A stretch of 64,000 nucleotides of DNA from Microcyclospora pomicola (lineage: Eukaryota; Ascomycota; Dothideomycetes; Capnodiales), in the NCBI GenBank assembly GCA_002786065.1, contig NHNY01000013.1, positions 248,001-312,000 on the forward strand, in the 5' to 3' direction. Each line of letters starts with the position of its first letter. Position 1 is the stretch's first letter. Below the pieces are notes generated by a model that made no database searches, was not told the DNA's origin, and saw only the letters and a list, made by a program, of their open reading frames with translations. This document shows, piece by piece, positions 1 to 11,559 of the stretch. The translations under genes and the position numbers were made by a program.

Positions 1-2444
1 GCATGAAGGACCGGCAAATGACCAATGATCCTGAACTTAGTCAGGTCTGCGGTCTTGGAGACGATGCAAGTCTCTATGGTAAAGTCCATGTTGATGCGTT
101 CCACGACATGAAATTGCTTCGATGGCGACTTCTCGTCCAGCTGTTTGCGAGTTTCGTCCACAGTAGTACCGATGAGCACCTGAGTAGACTCGAGCTTAAG
201 CGTGAATTTGTCATACATGAGGCTTTCGAGCTTCTGCAAGTCTGTATCGGTGTACTTCTGCTTTTGCTTGCTATTGATGTCGGCCAGCGTCTCCTTGTCG
301 ATGAGATCGCTGCGAACACTTGCATGGCCGGCATCAACAATCAAGCAGATGCTACTCTTCTTTGTTACTGAGTCTGGTACAATTATAAGAGGAGCTTGTA
401 AATCGAGTTGGACATCAACAGACTTGTGCTCTTGCAGCGCAAACTCAAGACCAGCCCGAGTCTGCTGTCGCAGGCCCTCGACCGTTGATCCAGCAGTTTC
501 CATGAGCGCACCAATGGATTCCATATGCTTCTCTGGCGGCTTGAAAAATTTGGTTACTTGCACCACAAAATTAGGGTTATAGACGATTTCCATGGCCTTC
601 AACTTGAGGTTGACGGCGGAATCTGCCCGGCCATCAAGAGGGTTCCGCTCGAAGGACATGCTGAAGAAAGGATCCTGCTCCTCCTCATCGTCATCATCAC
701 CTTCTTTATCATCAGCGCCGAGTTCCTTTATGCGCTGCTGATCTGGGATCTCTTGAGCATCCTTCACCGTGAGCATCTGCTCGAACAAGTTGCCCTCAGT
801 CGAGCCATCGGTCAGGCGCATACCACCCAGACTAAGGTTGACAAGCATTGAATCGGTCCGCTGCAGGTACTCCGTGCTGAAGTCGTCGAACAGCAGCCTC
901 AGAAGGTCTGACTTTGTGCCATGTGGGTCTTTCCGCAATGTGAAACTGCCAGTTTTGAGATTCATATCGACCTGCAGCTTAACAGCTTCCTTCGGCGCAT
1001 CGACGGCTTCGGCCAGATTCTGCTTCTCGTCAAAATCGATCGCTTCGTAAAGCTCCTTTCTTTGCTCCTCGGTCATCTGGCTGTCATCATGCTGCTCCTC
1101 TTGCTTCGTGGCACTGGCTCCCCAGATATAGCTCGACCACGTCGCTTTTGGTTTTTCCTGCTTCTTCACACCGACATTTTCTTTGCGCAGCTCGTTTCTG
1201 GCGAGCGAACGCCAAAATCGCAGATCTTCGTACGAGAGCTTTTGTTCCAGCGCATCCATCTCCTTCATTTCCTCGGGCGTCAACTTTTCTTCCTTCTTTT
1301 TCCTCTTGAACAGCGAAATATATCTTTTGCGATCGTCTCGCCGCTCCGCGAAATATGCCCATGACCATCGTCGGTTCCGCTCGTGTATCCGATCAAGTAC
1401 AGCTTTCCCAGCAAATTCCAGCCAAGCTCGTGGGTTGTCTTTGGGTGATTCGCTGGGTTGTAGTTTCCGGTACTCTTGATGCCGAATAAAGAAGTGGAAT
1501 AAGTCAACTAACATCAACGCGTCACGGTATTGGTGCTCGTCCAACACGAATCCAAGCTCGTTGAAGAGAAGGCGGGCTTTGGTCTTGGGGCGATCCGTTT
1601 TCCCAGACTTGTCCATCTCTAGACCAGCACGGCCCGAGACAGGCTTCAGAATGTACTGATGCTCATTGACTTCCGGGCTATCACCTTTGATGATCATCGC
1701 CCTGAACTTCTCCAACATAGCCTTGCGATCAGCATCCTGCGGCTGCGCATCCTTCTGGCCGGTGCCAGTACCCAACAGCTCTGCATCCGTGTCCCAGTAT
1801 AGTGCTAGTGCTCCAAGAGTGGCCAGTTTGTGCGAAGTGGTGCTAGTGCTCTGTATCCACGTTGGTCTCCAGTTCTCATCAGTGCTGACAGCACTGAGCT
1901 CCTGCAACGTCAGCCCGACAGCGAAAGGATGCTTCGGATCACTCAATGCATCTTCGTAGCGAATGTGCACGTTCTTCACTTGTATCTGAACATTGTCGAT
2001 GATTGTGGTGGTGAGCGCAGCCGTGAAGGACTGCTGCTTTTGTTGCTCTTCTGCACTCATGCCCTCGGCATTCCGCTCTTTCAGAAGTTCTGCAGAGTCC
2101 AACTTCTCCATTTTAACTGAGTGCGCACGACGTGCCTCATCTTCTGCATCGTACTCCTGGTCTTCCTTGGGCGCGGCAAGCAAGAAAACGTCCTCGATGT
2201 GTATCTGTACTGGCTGTCCTCGTAGGTTCCGGAAGGGGATTTTCAGGGTCAGGGAGGAGATGTGTCCTTCGACAACGTTGAGCGGTAGGTGAAACTGATC
2301 GAGTGCCTCTCGCCGCAGCTCCAGATCTTTGAGTGTAACATCGCCGCTGAATATGCCGACGCTGAGTTGCTTAGGGTCGAAGTTGCGCACATACATGCCC
2401 AGAAAGCGGTTCAGCAGGTTCGCAACCAGGCTCTCCAACACCAT
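1..2444 (-). CDS. VPS13: Vps13, N-terminal part (runs off left edge)
   Basis: The minus strand is open without a stop from the ATG at 2442-2444 to the window edge, about 814 codons. The protein begins MVLESLVANLLNRFLGMYV and continues with GIFSGDVTLKDLELRREAL, which is the chorein N-terminal domain of Vps13. Further in, a HFFIRHQEYRKLQPSESP segment and a DNPRAWLEFA segment match the conserved region after the chorein domain, followed by a Lys/Glu-rich stretch around residues 360-400. Vps13 proteins (about 3100 residues) are bridge-like lipid transfer proteins at membrane contact sites, acting in vacuolar sorting, mitochondrial integrity and sporulation. The visible part therefore covers only about a quarter of the gene; the rest lies to the left. 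No intron is needed in the visible part. The family call is secure; the exact function in this fungus is inferred. Confidence 0.93.
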   Translation of the reverse strand, partial: MVLESLVANLLNRFLGMYVRNFDPKQLSVGIFSGDVTLKDLELRREALDQFHLPLNVVEGHISSLTLKIPFRNLRGQPVQIHIEDVFLLAAPKEDQEYDAEDEARRAHSVKMEKLDSAELLKERNAEGMSAEEQQKQQSFTAALTTTIIDNVQIQVKNVHIRYEDALSDPKHPFAVGLTLQELSAVSTDENWRPTWIQSTSTTSHKLATLGALALYWDTDAELLGTGTGQKDAQPQDADRKAMLEKFRAMIIKGDSPEVNEHQYILKPVSGRAGLEMDKSGKTDRPKTKARLLFNELGFVLDEHQYRDALMLVDLFHFFIRHQEYRKLQPSESPKDNPRAWLEFAGKAVLDRIHERNRRWSWAYFAERRDDRKRYISLFKRKKKEEKLTPEEMKEMDALEQKLSYEDLRFWRSLARNELRKENVGVKKQEKPKATWSSYIWGASATKQEEQHDDSQMTEEQRKELYEAIDFDEKQNLAEAVDAPKEAVKLQVDMNLKTGSFTLRKDPHGTKSDLLRLLFDDFSTEYLQRTDSMLVNLSLGGMRLTDGSTEGNLFEQMLTVKDAQEIPDQQRIKELGADDKEGDDDDEEEQDPFFSMSFERNPLDGRADSAVNLKLKAMEIVYNPNFVVQVTKFFKPPEKHMESIGALMETAGSTVEGLRQQTRAGLEFALQEHKSVDVQLDLQAPLIIVPDSVTKKSSICLIVDAGHASVRSDLIDKETLADINSKQKQKYTDTDLQKLESLMYDKFTLKLESTQVLIGTTVDETRKQLDEKSPSKQFHVVERINMDFTIETCIVSKTADLTKFRIIGHLPVLH

Positions 2445-4220
2445 GGCGGCGATGGGTGGCCGTTACCCGGGCCGGGGTGTAGGTGAGGAATGCTCGACAA
2501 GAAGCTTGAGCCTGAGGGGAGGTTATGTGAGGTGAGTTCTGTTGCGCTTCATGATAGACGTCGTTGCGGCACGACGTGTGTGACAGGTGGCCAGGGTGGG
2601 GTCACGATGAGTCTGGAAGTGTTGGACAGACGGGAGGTTCTATAAGGGTTATAATGGCACCGTAGACGTGGAGATGTGTGTTGCAGCTCTCCTGCATATA
2701 ACGAAGAAACAACTTGCCTGTTGCTGTTGGCTGAAGTGGGAGGAGTGCCGCTACCACGTCATTGGATCCTGCAAGAACGAACCGCGACCACTTTCACTTT
2801 GCGCACCGAGGTCTCGTCGTTGCCATTAATTACCTTACTCTTCCCAGCAGATACATTACCACGGGATAGTGCTAACTCTTCCAGTGCACAATGATCCGTC
2901 TACAATGACGGAACTGCGACTGTTCGCGGGCCGAAATATGTACCGTGAGAGCATTTCATAGTGACAGGCGTGAATCTCGGCAGGCTTCCCGGACCACAAG
3001 ACAATATTCACAAGGAGCCTCAGGAATTACTGAACGACCAAGTGTGTCCTTGATATGATCTTCCGCACTGCCCAGACATCGAGGAGTGGCCGTAAAGATT
3101 CTAATATCAACGCCAACACTCTGAGAGGTTCTGGTGTTGGGATTGTGTTGCCTCGACCGTGACAGCTAAAACGACAAGAATGTGAGTTGCCCAGACAGCC
3201 GTGAGCAGTGCTATGAATACATGAGATATGGCACCAGGGAGCATGATCTCTTTCATTGTACGGAGTATTGCCGACGACCCTTGGTGTGAGATGGGAAGCT
3301 AAGGCTTCTAATCAGGATTCATCCTGGGTACCGATGTCAGTTAGTAGCGGTAAGATACTCGTCGGACTCACCGTAGTACGAGGGACATAGGAACCACACG
3401 CTACTGCCACAATTCGTGGTCGGGTCTAGCGCTACACCAAGACTTGAGAACTGCTACTGCACAGCGACACATCTCTGGAGTCTGAACCATCTTGGATGTT
3501 TATCAGAGTCGAAAAATTGTGACAGATGACATGACCTTTGACAATATCTTACGCACGCGTGAAGGAACGGTCGTCTTCGTGTCCGTGGATCAACTTTTCG
3601 ATCGGCCAACGCTGTCCTCACTGGTCGGGCTTCTTCGCCATTTTTTCTCCGCAAGACTGCTGCAGGCTACCTCAGGAGAACCAGTGCTTGTACAGGGACG
3701 TCCACTTCCATCGGCCGAGAAACTCGCAGCATAGATACTGCTATCCAGATCTGTCCATGTCCGTCCGCCAGCCAGCCACAATACGATTCTAATTCTCCGG
3801 AGTGGCCTTAGCTGCCATGTTTAATCCAGAAGCCATGCCCAAAGCCGAATGGTCGTCTTCTCACGTGGCGGTCTCGCCCTCGGCTAGGACAACGCTCAAC
3901 GCCTCGTCCGCCAGCCACAACACCACTTTGGCCTATCTTGTAAGGCGCTTGCTATACCGCGCAATACAATTCAGCTCGCGGTTGCCGGTTAGCCCTGTCC
4001 ACATGTCTGGGCAGCTGTAGCTTCGTCCCCACCTGGTCTCGAGAAATCGCTTTCGCAACAGTCCCGAAGTCGAGACCAAGCTGCGAACGACCAGGGTAGA
4101 CAAGTGTTACAAGAAGTATATTCGGCTCTCCCCTTCCACAACCCTCAAGCTCGTTTGATCCCTTTCATTGCTTCCTTCCAGCACCCACGTCTTGTGCTTC
4201 GCTGCTTGCTCGCGGTCATC
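2445..4220. other. Intergenic region between VPS13 and the membrane-protein gene
   Basis: This 1.8-kb stretch lies between two divergent genes and should carry both promoters. Reading frames here are short and overlap on both strands; the longest plus-strand one (about 3492-3734, 80 codons) has no recognisable motif. I see no repeat or RNA gene. Confidence 0.6.
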
Positions 4221-6438
4221 ATGTCTTCCCAGACCCCCCACATGGACGAGAAGAAGGGTCCCACCGTATCTGCATACCCGGTGTCCCCGGGTGAGGAGGC
4301 GACAATGTCACCCTCAGAGCTTCGCGAGGCCGCCGAAGATGCGGAGATGAAACAAGAAGCTGCTCAGAAGCAAGACCAAGCACCAACCCCATTCACCAGC
4401 GATGCGCACTGGCGACCAGGCTTCACCAACCGCTTCCCGTATCTTGGCTTTGGTGCTCTTTTCACCGTCCTTCTCTGCGGCATGGCGTCCGTGCTGACCT
4501 TGCTGCTTTCGAACGGAAAGTCGCAATCGCAATGGCCTAGTGCGGTTGCTCCTAATGTCCTGCTCAATCTGTTCAACAATATTTCCAACATATGTTTCAG
4601 CATCGCGATCGGTCAGTACAGAGGTTGGTATACCTGGTGGATCACACTGACAAGTCCACAGGTAATGGCATAGCGATCGCTTGGTGGCGGAAGACGTTGC
4701 AAGGATCAACCATCGAACAGCTCAATCGATCGTGGCAGTTCAGCAGCAGCCTCAAGGAAGTCGTGCTGGGCGCAAAGTACTTCAACTTCATTGCTCTTGC
4801 AGCTCTTACCACAAAGGTGCCGACTGATCGAGCATCACTTTTGCGCGTACATGTGCTGACTTTTTGGATCAGCTCACCATCATCGACAGCACGCTCCTCC
4901 AAAAAGCGTTCGATACTGAGATTCGCACTAACGATGCGATCTCCGTCAACTTGACAGGCTACGCCAACACATCCATCCCCAACACCGGCCGAATAACTTC
5001 TCGTTCGAGCGAACCCGGTATCTTGGCCGAAAACTTTTCCAACGACTTGAAGATCTGGGCTCAGGGTGGTTCGTTGCTTCCGAACCTATATGCGGGGTGT
5101 GAGGGATCATGCTATCTCCATGTTCCTGGCGCCGGCTTTGAGTTCGACTGCTCTACAGCCACCGAGGCTTCTGTCGATTACGGCAACCAAACCGAAACCG
5201 CCACAGCCGCCCTGAGCAGTAGCGATGTGTGTGAGTCGGAAGAGAGCGCAGAATGCCTGAAAGTCACTGCTGCGTCGGTCGCTACCATCTTCGCCCTGAC
5301 CTTCGATGCGGAATTCTACGATGGGGATTATGCTTACATCTCCATGAACGTGTTGTACACCAACGCTAGCGAGCCCTCATCGACAAACAACACAGCAGTA
5401 TGCCCCGGGACGTTGTACCAGCAGACTTGCAAGCTTCGCCCAGCCGTCATCAACTATCCGGTCAAGATAGAAGCGTACAGTGACGCTCACGCGATCAGCA
5501 GCATGTCCCTGGCAGTCGACCCGGCGTCCTATGACAACACCACATTTGGCGAATTCAATACCACCGGCAAACAAGAAAACTACATGGAAGTTTTGGCGTA
5601 CTCCGACATTCAAGAATCACATTCAACGATTGCGGACGATACACGTACACGTCTTGGAGGTGTTGCGCAAGGCCTTACCGTGTATCTCGCTGGGAACTCA
5701 TCTTTGAACTTTGGCGGCGCCGCAGGTTTCTACATCGACCAGACTGAAAATGCTCCGACGTACCTGGCCAACGACCTGGGCGTACAAGAGGGCAAGGCGG
5801 ATACCTCGTTCTCTTGTGCCTACCAATACTACAATCCCATGAAGCCCCAGCCGAACGTTGTCAGCGACATCATCGATCCCTCGCATCGTTACAGTGTGCC
5901 AAGTGTGGTCGGTAAAATCAACCAGATCATGTTTGCTCTCGCTCTTGATGTCTCCAACCAAGATGACGACAAAGATGTTGACGCGGGCACGCTCTCGCGC
6001 AACGCAACCGTGTACATTGACGCGATCCACTACGTCACCCACAAAGGTTACATGTGGGGTGCCTTTGCCTCAATCATCGTCTGTGTGCTCTGCGTGCTGC
6101 CAGTCTACTGGGGCTACTGGCAACTCGGCCGCGCCGTCACACTGGGACCATTCGAGATCGCCGCCGCATTCCGCGCACCCAACTTGTACCACCCCTCGAA
6201 CAAACCAATCGATGATCTGATCAAGGACCCAGAGGTGGGAGGACGCGAGGTCAAGTACGGTGCCATCGTCGGCGGCGATTCACAAGGCAAGATCGGTGTC
6301 GCTGAGCCTGACGTCGTCAGTCGAATCCACCCGAGCGCCAAAGCGGCAGCCATTCGTGAGACCTGGAGAGCGACTCGTATCGGCTCAGGGTTCATGGGCA
6401 GGAACCAGGCTACGCACCCAACCTCTGGGGATATGTGA
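4221..6438 (+). CDS. Fungal multi-pass membrane protein with large glycosylated ectodomain (DUF3176-like)
   Basis: Three exons, 4221-4611, 4662-4816 and 4873-6438, give a 703-residue protein. Introns of 50 and 56 nt have GTCAGT/CAG and GTGCCG/CAG ends; the second has GCTGAC just before its acceptor. I chose the ATG at 4221 (MSSQTPHMDEKK) because the upstream in-frame extension has no ATG start. The N-terminus is acidic and cytosolic, followed by hydrophobic segments near residues 74-95 and 115-135 and a conserved AWWRKTLQGS block. A long middle part has many N-x-S/T sites and several cysteines, consistent with an extracellular or lumenal domain. A last membrane segment (GAFASIIVCVLCVLPVYWGY) precedes a LGPFEIAAAF motif and a basic tail. 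This architecture is common in fungal membrane proteins annotated as DUF3176-like, whose function is unknown. The link to that family is from memory of its layout. Confidence 0.75.
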
Positions 6439-7120
6439 GGTTGATACATGGTGTATATGCGTTTATAAAATTGGAGACTCACTATGACTTTCACGCTTAT
6501 TTACATAATGATTTATCTGTTTATACCCAATATGGTTTTTTGTCATTGAGACGTAGGAGTGGCCATAGGATAGCATGCACAGGGAAGACGTGAGGATTAC
6601 ACTGCTTGGTTAATGTGATTGACTCCATTTCGGATCAGACTGCGGTCGAAGCGATCCACCAAGGCTTGCGATGGAGGACACCTCACAAGCTCCTGAAATG
6701 AACTGCAAAGTGCCCAGCAGTGTCCCATCGTGGGGCCTTGTCGGACGTATCTTACCAAAGTAGTGATTGACTGTCTCCAAGACAAAGCAGAATAATGTGT
6801 ATTGCCGTGCCATTGATCTTGCATGTGATGACGTTTCTCAATGCGAAGCACAGCAACCCGACAGCTGGAAGCTCGGAGCTGCATGGCCAAAAAAGCTTGG
6901 CCTCACTCGCCCTGCCCTCAAGCTTCCGCTTCGGAATCAGCAGAAGCATTGGACTTCTCCCACCACCACCACTCTCCCGGACACCCACTGCCCACAAATC
7001 TTCCCTCCACCGCTTGTCCGCGCGTGCTCGAGCAGGCCATCCTTCACCTTAAGGGTATTCTCGTCAATCCCCTAGCATCCCTCCTCATCTCCACTCCACT
7101 ACCAACAAGCACGACCCGTC
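6439..7120. other. Intergenic region, promoter of the DUF3429 gene
   Basis: This 682-bp stretch sits between two plus-strand genes. The last 70 bases before the ATG at 7121 are strongly pyrimidine-rich on the plus strand (CCTCCTCATCTCCACTCC and similar), as is common upstream of highly expressed fungal genes. Nothing else is recognised. Confidence 0.5.
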
Positions 7121-8390
7121 ATGCTCCGCTCCGCCGCCGCTCCACGCAGCCTGCTGCGCTCCTTCAGCACCACCACCAGCACGCTCAAGACCGCGCCGCT
7201 CGCGAGCCAATGCCGGTCGGCCACGTCGCTGGCTCGTCGTCCGCAGATCGCGGCCCCGGCAAAAGCATGGCCCGCCGCGGCGATGATGGCGCGTCGCGGA
7301 TACGCCATGGACAACATCGATAAGAAAAACGAGGCCAAGATCGGCGAGAAGAAGCTTCCGTCCGACCCGGAGCTGGTGTCGACGACCAGCAGCACGCACC
7401 CGCTCATGTCGGAGATCGGGATCAAGGAGGAGGCGAAGAAGGCGGAGGTGAATGAGGAGGGCGATACCGAGATGATGGCTGGTGTGAAGCATGATTTGGT
7501 ATGTTTTTGAACACATGAGGACTTTCGGATCAGAGCTGTGGTGCTCGTGACGATGATCTAGAGCAGATACAAGAAGACAGCGGCTGACGATGAATATAGC
7601 GAACCATCAGGGAGACTTTCAGCCTGGCTGAGGTTCCCCGTGAAGCATACTACATGGGTATGGCCGGTGTGGTCCCATACGCTGCCACATCGCTCAGCAC
7701 GGTGTACTGTGCGTGGGAAATCCACCAGGCCTCCGAGCACGGAACAGGCTACCTGATGTCTGAGAAGACAGCGGAAGCTCTGTTGCACGTCATTGAGCCT
7801 CTCCAAGTCGGCTACGGCGCCGTCGTAAGTGCTATCCTTGCGCATCCCGCGCTTTTCAGGTCTGCTTAAGTTGACAATTGCAGATCATCTCTTTCCTCGG
7901 TGCCATTCACTGGGGTCTCGAGTGGGCTGGATACGGCGGGACCAAGGGATACCCCCGCTACTTCATCGGCGTGAGCTCAGCCGCGCTCGCATGGCCCACG
8001 ATCCTGATGCCCGTGGAATACGCGCTCATCTCGCAATTCCTCGTGTTCAACTTCCTGTACTACAACGACTCGCGCGCCACGAAGCGCGGCTGGGCGCCTC
8101 CGTGGTACGCGGTGTACCGCTTCGTGCTCACCTTTATCGTGGGCGCCTCCATCGTCGTGTCCTTGATCGGCCGTGGCCAGATCGCTGACCGCATCGGCGC
8201 GCCGGCCGGAGCGACTGATCGCATTCAAAAGCTGCGCAACGTGCAGGCGCAGGAGTACGAGGACGAAGAGGAGGCCCGGAGGCAGTTCTTGGCGGACAAG
8301 GACGACGAGGAGGAGGAGGAGGAGGAGGAGACCGAGGAGGAGGGCAGCGAGGAGGAAAGCAGTGAAGGTGAGGAGGAGGAGAAGGAGTAG
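7121..8390 (+). CDS. Mitochondrial TMEM69-like membrane protein (DUF3429)
   Basis: Exons 7121-7498, 7600-7824 and 7884-8390 are joined across phase-0 introns of 101 and 59 nt (GTATGT/TAG and GTAAGT/CAG), giving 369 residues. The N-terminus (MLRSAAAPRSLLRSFST) is a clear mitochondrial presequence: Arg/Ser/Ala-rich and without acidic residues. After an acidic linker come four to five membrane segments. They include the family signature GYGAVIISFLGAIHWGLEWA, then YFIGVSSAALAWP, YALISQFLVFNFLYY and YRFVLTFIVGASIVVSLIG. This is the DUF3429 domain shared with human TMEM69 and bacterial inner-membrane proteins; its biochemical role is unknown. The last 60 residues are almost entirely Glu/Asp, an unusual tail for a mitochondrial membrane protein. 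It is convergent with the next gene. Confidence 0.87.
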
Positions 8391-9102
8391 GATTCCGTGG
8401 GTTTCATCAACGTGTACCGGTGGTGATGGGCCAATGCAGTCCCTTCCCTACCAAAGGTCCCTCCATCTCATTTTTGGAAAAAGATGTGCGTCGACTCACT
8501 CCTAAGAAACTACTGAAAGCTTTTTAGCAGTGGGATCGAGTCGATGGACTCGAAAGCGCTTATCCGTCCGCCCCTCCTGATCCAACCACAGCGCCTTTGT
8601 GCATGCAGACATATAAAGAAAGAAGAAAGAAGAACGATGGCATGTGCGGCGAAAGTATAGCATCCTTGTATAAAGCTTTTCCTTCCTTTTGCACCTACGT
8701 CAGCTTTCATCGTCGATCGATGTGTTAACGTGCCTGTGGATGTCTGCCTTAACGAAAGTCAAAGCGCCATTACAGCAGCCCGTTGTGCTTTTTAGCCGAG
8801 CTCCATTGGCAATGCATGTCATCACCCCTACATACCCTATGAAAGGAGGACAGCACTACGTTACATGCCTAGCAAAATTCATCAGGCGATGGAATTGGTA
8901 CGACAAGAAGTGCGGCTGCACACAAGTTCGTGGTGGGTACTGCTAATTACTCGAACTTAGAGTCGTTCCCGTTGGAAAATTACGAGTACAAGGTGCACCC
9001 ATTGTACGAATCCCCTTGCTCAAATGTAGAGCTTTGCTCCGCGTTTCGAACGACGCACACCCTAGCGACGCTACTCGCTCTGTTTCCCTTTCCCCGATAT
9101 TC
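8391..9102. other. Convergent intergenic region
   Basis: This 712-bp stretch separates the 3' ends of two convergent genes. It should hold both terminators. No gene, repeat or RNA is recognised. Confidence 0.5.
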
Positions 9103-10431
9103 TCACACATTTGGATCCGGAGCCGTCAGATTCTCCAACTGTACGGCCGCGGCGCTCCAACCCTCGATGATCTCCTCCAGCTTCATCACTCGAGCTTTTA
9201 GATCCGCAATCTCGCTTTGCTGCATTGCGGTGCGAGTTTCTAGATCGGCGAGTTGAGTCTGCTGAGGGGCCGGAGCGATGAGGTTTCCAGAAGATGGCGG
9301 TGCGGCGACTATTTCGGGGCCTAGCGGGGACGACTGGAAGACAAACCCGTGCGAATTGTCTGGATCGTCGCTGGAGTGGTGCTCAACACGCTTGACGACG
9401 GGGGTGAACAGCGCGGCCACGATCCTTTTGGCGGGGGTGTCCGGATCGCTAGGCGTGGACGGGGCTTGCGGTATGTAGGGCGAACAGATGTTGCCGGGAT
9501 CCATGAAGAAAGAGTCGTCCGCGCTCAGTCTGCGCTCGGGTCGATGGGCGGATTGCACTGACAGCATGGGCGGCTCAGCTTGCGTTGGCGTTGCTGCACG
9601 GGTCGAGTGTTTCGAGCGACTCGCCATGAGGGAGCTGTGGCGTAGAGCCGAAGGACTGGACTCGAGCTCATTGTATGCTACCGAGTCGCTTGGTGTTATA
9701 GCTGGGTTTGATATCACACGCTTCTTGGCTGCTTTTTGAGGCGTATACGGTAGAAGCCCACGAACTCTTTTCTCACTCCGGTCAAAGAAAGGTGGCACAT
9801 CGGCCTTGCGCTTCGCACTCGAGTCTGTATAGACAATCGGTCGATACCACTGCTCGCCCCTGAAGTAGTTCTTGTCGAATTTGCTCACTGCAGAATGGGT
9901 GAAGTGGTATCGATGTAGACCTTCGGAGTCAGGGTCTCCAACAGCGGCACGACCGCGATGGCGACGTGATGTGCGGATATATCCAAGGTTGGTGAAGTCG
10001 TGCGACCAGAATTGCGCACGATTGGAGCGAGGAATGTCGGAGATATCGACCTCCCAGGCGGCGAGATCATCAAGCACGACGCAACGTGGCGGCATGTTCT
10101 TCCTGCTGACTTCTCCATAGCCCGTCTGGACCTGCTTCGTGGTTAGACCTCTGACATGTCATGACTACGAACGAGTACATACCTGGTAAAATCGCCATCT
10201 TTGCAATGGAGCTGCCAGTCCTTCTCGGCCATGGTAGTCATCTTGTGGGTCACCGTCAGGATCGCCGGGACGCCAGACCTCGCGTTTGACACCGCTGTAT
10301 GGATCGATCCAATACTGGCGCTCGCTGTTCCTGGGATCCAGCATCAGTGGTGCAGGACCATGTTCAAGATACACCGCCGGTCTAGCTCCTCTTTCGCTCA
10401 TAGGGGATGCGGCGGACAATGGACTCGCCAT
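9103..10431 (-). CDS. Unrecognised fungal protein with C-terminal coiled coil
   Basis: Two exons, 10431-10183 and 10131-9103, flank a 51-nt intron (GTATGT donor, CAG acceptor) and encode 425 residues. The junction is phase 0 and reads RWRFYQ then VQTGYGEVSRKN. The N-terminal 200 residues are well ordered, with aromatic motifs such as ERQYWIDPYSGVKREVWRPG and AQFWSHDFTNLGYIRTSRRH. The middle is Ser/Pro-rich and basic (KKRVISNP), possibly nuclear. The last 55 residues (QLADLETRTAMQQSEIADL and on) show a heptad pattern typical of a short leucine-zipper coiled coil. I do not recognise the family. The conserved look of the N-terminus and the clean splice make it a real gene. Function unknown. Confidence 0.7.
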
Positions 10432-11559
10432 CTTCAGTCAAGCATGTTATCGTCCTGCGTTGACTGTCAATGTTGTTTTGGGCATGTTGATAGTGGGGGA
10501 TAAATTCGCAACTAGAGCAGACACGCGATCCAGTCTAGTTGGCATGTGAAAGGCGAGTACTCCGCCAAAATCAATGGACAAATCTTCATCTCACACCGGG
10601 ACTGTCCTAACTCTCGCGGCTACCATCAGGAATGGGATAATGCCAGGGCCAGAATTCCCATCGATCATTTTTAACGCATGCTCATTCTACAGTCTGCAAT
10701 TTAGCTCAGCGCTCTTGTCTTCTAAGCAAAGTATCATATGGTTGATGACATTATGTAGCGCCTGACAATTCAGCAATGTGATCTCATACCTAGATATGCC
10801 ACAGAGATATGTGGGCAGATACCTCATGGCCGACAGGTTGATGTCATTTTGACAGCATCATAGCTCAAACAGTAAGGATGTCAAGTGGGTATGCGCACAT
10901 ATCTCGAGTCCGAGTCACGCTCATATCCATGGACTACCAGTTCAGATATGTTGACGACGCCGAGATAGTGTAGGATGCATGTGCTGCATTGCAATGCACC
11001 AAAGTCATCGTATGCTTGATACAACCGCGACACATGTTCAACGGTAGACGACGACGACGATACAAGCCTTGATAGGCAGGCTCAGCAGCATAGATGTCGA
11101 GCCACGCAACATTGGACCACTGTAACTTGACGTGAGGTCGATAGTTCTACAGCACGAGCCGCTCAACCAATCACATCTCCGCCATATTTTCTGTAAGCAT
11201 AGATTGTCGATGCAAACAACTCAAGCACAGGTAGCAAAAGATACATTCATCATAGGCTGGGAATGATGCTTCAGAGTGATTGCTGGCTCTATCGAAGCAT
11301 CTGGATCGTGATTTAAGCACTTCCTGAATGTCGATGCAAGGCAATGGTCGATACACGATATGGCTGCAGGAACTATTGCTGCTGACATAATACGTCTCGG
11401 CGGCCAGATCCTACCCTAGCATCATCGATTCCGAGCACTTCACGAACTATACCGCCACGCCTTTCCTCTCTCCACTCCTCAACCGTGGACCACGATCAGC
11501 ACGCAGGCGACGAAGCCGAACATTGAGACTTGTCACCGGTAGCCTCTTGCACCGCCGCA
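10432..11559. other. Divergent promoter region
   Basis: This 1.1-kb stretch lies between the start of the coiled-coil gene (minus) and the start of the complex I 51-kDa gene (plus). Frames are short and broken on both strands. No repeat or RNA gene is seen. Confidence 0.5.
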
